Origin: Firmicutes bacterium M10-2
Lineage (GTDB): Bacteria > Bacillota_I > Bacilli_A > Erysipelotrichales > Erysipelotrichaceae
DNA length: 64,000 nucleotides
Assembly (NCBI GenBank): GCA_000403415.2
Contig: KE159692.1
Coordinates: 148,692 to 212,691 of the forward strand
Direction: 5' to 3'
In this document: piece after piece, positions 62,355-64,000 of the stretch
Position numbering within the stretch: position 1 is the first letter of the stretch
Layout: the number at the start of each line of letters is the position of its first letter
The notes under the pieces: model-generated
Seen by the model: only the letters and a program-made list of their open reading frames with translations
Database searches by the model: none
What the model was told of the DNA's origin: nothing
Position numbers and translations under genes: made by a program

Positions 62355-64000
62355 CAGACTGTTGACAAATAGAAGTCAGCAGTCTTTTTTTTGTTTATAT
62401 TAACACTATTATAATGTATAATATTTATAATAATGTTTTAGGAGGTAGATTATGACTTGCCGTTCTTCCGATTCTGTATTAAGTTCTATTCAATTTTTCA
62501 CTTTTGATCAAGTTATTCCACAGGATCATCTGGTCTATAAGCTGGACCGGGCAATCGATTGGTCAAAGATCGGTCAGCTTGCTCTTCCTCTTTATTCCGA
62601 TAAAGGCCGTATGGCAGTCAATCCGGTTATTCTTTTTAAGATGTTGGTCATCAATATCGTTTTCGGATATAACTCGATGCGCCGTACCTGCACCGAATGC
62701 CAGCTTAATGCCGCTTATCGATGGTTCCTTGGCTTGGGGTTTGATCAGAAGATTCCCAACTACTCTACATGGTGCCAGAACTACAGACGCCGCTATGCAG
62801 GTACGGATATTTTCGAACAGATCTTTCAGCTGATTTTGGAATCATGCTTCAAAGAAGGCTACATCCAGCTCGAATCTGTATTTGGCGATTCTACCCATCA
62901 GAAAGCGAATGCAAACAAACATCATTATATGATCGAGCAGATTCAGGTTGCCGAAAAAGCATATACACAACAGCTCAACGATGAGATCAACGAGGACCGG
63001 GCGGATCACGGTAAGAAGCCTCTCAAAGAAAAAGAAAATACAGAACTTGGCTTTGAAGAAGCAACAGGAAAAGAAATAAAGGTTCAAGACAGTCATGAAG
63101 TGAAGAAAAGCACAGTGGATCCGGATGCAGGACTGTTCCATAAAGGCGAAAAAGAAAAGTGCTTTGCCTACAGCCATTCTATATTCACGGATCGGAACGG
63201 CTTCGTTCTGACGGTGGAAACAAAAGCTGGGAATGTGCATGACAGCGTGTCTTTTTTTGACCTTTATGAAAAGCTTCTGAATGGATTCCCTTTTTCGCCG
63301 CAGCTGAGCGGACAGATCCAAAATATCGTACTGGATGCCGGATACAAGACACCAGCGATATGCCGGGAAATCCTCAAAAGCGGAAGAAAACCGATCTTGC
63401 CGTATAAGAGATCCGCGAGAAAAGAAGGATACCTAAAAAAAAGCGAATTTGTATATGACGAAGAATATGACGAGTATTTATGTCCGGGAGGACATGAACT
63501 TTATTATTCGACAACGAACCGAAATGGATACCGAGAATATAAATCGGATCCTGAGAAATGCGCAGAATGTCCGCTGCTTGAACAATGCACACATTCGAAA
63601 AACCATCAAAAAGTAATTACCCAGCATGTATGGTGGTCATATGTGGAAAAAGCCGAAGAGATCCGGCATACTCGAGGAACAAAAGAAATTTATTCGAAAA
63701 GAAAAGAGAGCGTAGAGAGGACATTTGCAGAAGTAAAAGAAAACAATGGAATGCGATTTACAAGGCTGAGAGGTATGGAGAAAAACAAAGTACAGGCTCT
63801 GCTCATTTTTGCGTGCCATAATTTGAAAAAGCTGGCCCTTTGGCAATGGAAAAATAGGAAAATGGCAATCGGAGCATAGTCCGAATGCACCTTATTTACT
63901 ATAAAAATAAGAAAAAGTATGAATTGGAGTCGTGAAAATAGAAAAATAAAAACGGGCAGCATTCTTACTTCAAGAATACCGCCCGTTTGTCAACAGTCTG
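62355..64000 (+). mobile_element. Complete IS1182-like insertion sequence
   Basis: A 1646-bp element with perfect 15-bp terminal inverted repeats, CAGACTGTTGACAAA at the left and its complement at the right, ending on the last base of the window. The left end folds AGACTG / CAGTCT followed by T8. The right end folds GGGC-ATTCTT / AAGAAT-GCCC. Both look like terminators or transposase sites. One transposase gene fills it. Its ends agree with those of the two 191-bp MITEs. Confidence 0.88.
62452..63879 (+). CDS. IS1182-family DDE transposase
   Basis: 475 residues. The N-terminal DUF772-like helix bundle (DQVIPQDHLVYKLDRAIDW; VNPVILFKMLVINIVFGYNSMRRT) precedes an RNase H-like DDE core: Asp in VFGDSTHQKANANKHH, Asp in IVLDAGYKTPA, and Glu in RKESVERTFAEVKENNGMRFTRLRG. 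A Cys-rich insert (CPGGHEL, CAECPLLEQC) lies between. It looks intact. AGGAGG precedes the ATG, and TATAAT boxes lie in the A/T-rich leader. Confidence 0.92.
   Translation: MTCRSSDSVLSSIQFFTFDQVIPQDHLVYKLDRAIDWSKIGQLALPLYSDKGRMAVNPVILFKMLVINIVFGYNSMRRTCTECQLNAAYRWFLGLGFDQKIPNYSTWCQNYRRRYAGTDIFEQIFQLILESCFKEGYIQLESVFGDSTHQKANANKHHYMIEQIQVAEKAYTQQLNDEINEDRADHGKKPLKEKENTELGFEEATGKEIKVQDSHEVKKSTVDPDAGLFHKGEKEKCFAYSHSIFTDRNGFVLTVETKAGNVHDSVSFFDLYEKLLNGFPFSPQLSGQIQNIVLDAGYKTPAICREILKSGRKPILPYKRSARKEGYLKKSEFVYDEEYDEYLCPGGHELYYSTTNRNGYREYKSDPEKCAECPLLEQCTHSKNHQKVITQHVWWSYVEKAEEIRHTRGTKEIYSKRKESVERTFAEVKENNGMRFTRLRGMEKNKVQALLIFACHNLKKLALWQWKNRKMAIGA

Noticed and set aside
1..64000. tRNA or rRNA genes
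   Set aside because: I looked for T-loop GGTTCGAATCC-type and rRNA core sequences on both strands and saw none; a dedicated tRNA scan was not possible.

Overview
The window is a low-GC, gene-dense chromosome segment from a Bacillota (Firmicutes) bacterium. Marks of this phylum are T-box control of hisS-aspS, clostridial-type Rex boxes, the nusA-ylxR-ylxQ-infB-rbfA and xseA-xseB-ispA-dxs-tlyA-recN orders, LytTR, LCP and sortase B genes, and strong AGGAGG ribosome sites. A compact acetyl-CoA-to-butyrate gene set and a LarE/LarB pair suggest a fermenting, probably gut-dwelling anaerobe. My best guess is Erysipelotrichia, inferred from gene content and style only.

Layout. 1-3.4 kb: the end of the nusA-infB-rbfA translation operon. 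3.5-5.6 kb: a membrane metalloprotease-like gene and a P-loop/Nudix fusion. 5.8-14.7 kb: the butyrate region, with thlA and an amidohydrolase on the minus strand and acd-etfB-etfA-hbd-crt-CoA-transferase on the plus strand. Two promoters there carry Rex-type operators in the same geometry. 14.9-20.3 kb: a threonine-aldolase-like gene, a minus-strand Nudix/ATP-grasp/esterase/phosphatase operon and a degenerate amidase. 20.3-33.1 kb: housekeeping genes (scpAB, rluB, rsmE, mtaB, murE, rpsU, phoH, yebC, T-box-hisS-aspS, a short pyruvate-kinase-like gene, a nucleotidyltransferase).

33.2-40.4 kb is an accessory and decaying stretch. It holds a frameshifted TetR gene with its hydrolase partner, a broken sigma-like gene, an IscB nuclease preceded by a structured omega-RNA-like region, a small secreted protein ending in a sortase-like SPNTG motif, a deleted LCP gene, a sortase B with a lipobox, a LytTR-PAS regulator, a 6S-like RNA candidate and an Mrr-type nuclease. 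41.3-62.1 kb returns to housekeeping genes, then a TetR/MATE pair and ppk1-larE-larB. The window ends on a complete IS1182-like element.

The most striking structure is a mobile system that uses terminators as targets. Two identical 191-bp MITEs, 34.6 kb apart, each sit between two copies of a terminator hairpin (25-bp and 18-bp direct repeats). Their ends match those of the IS at 62355-64000, which itself abuts a palindrome. The MITE carries its own terminator-like stem. The IscB/omega-RNA locus with no visible tnpA, and the matched Rex boxes, are the next most interesting items.
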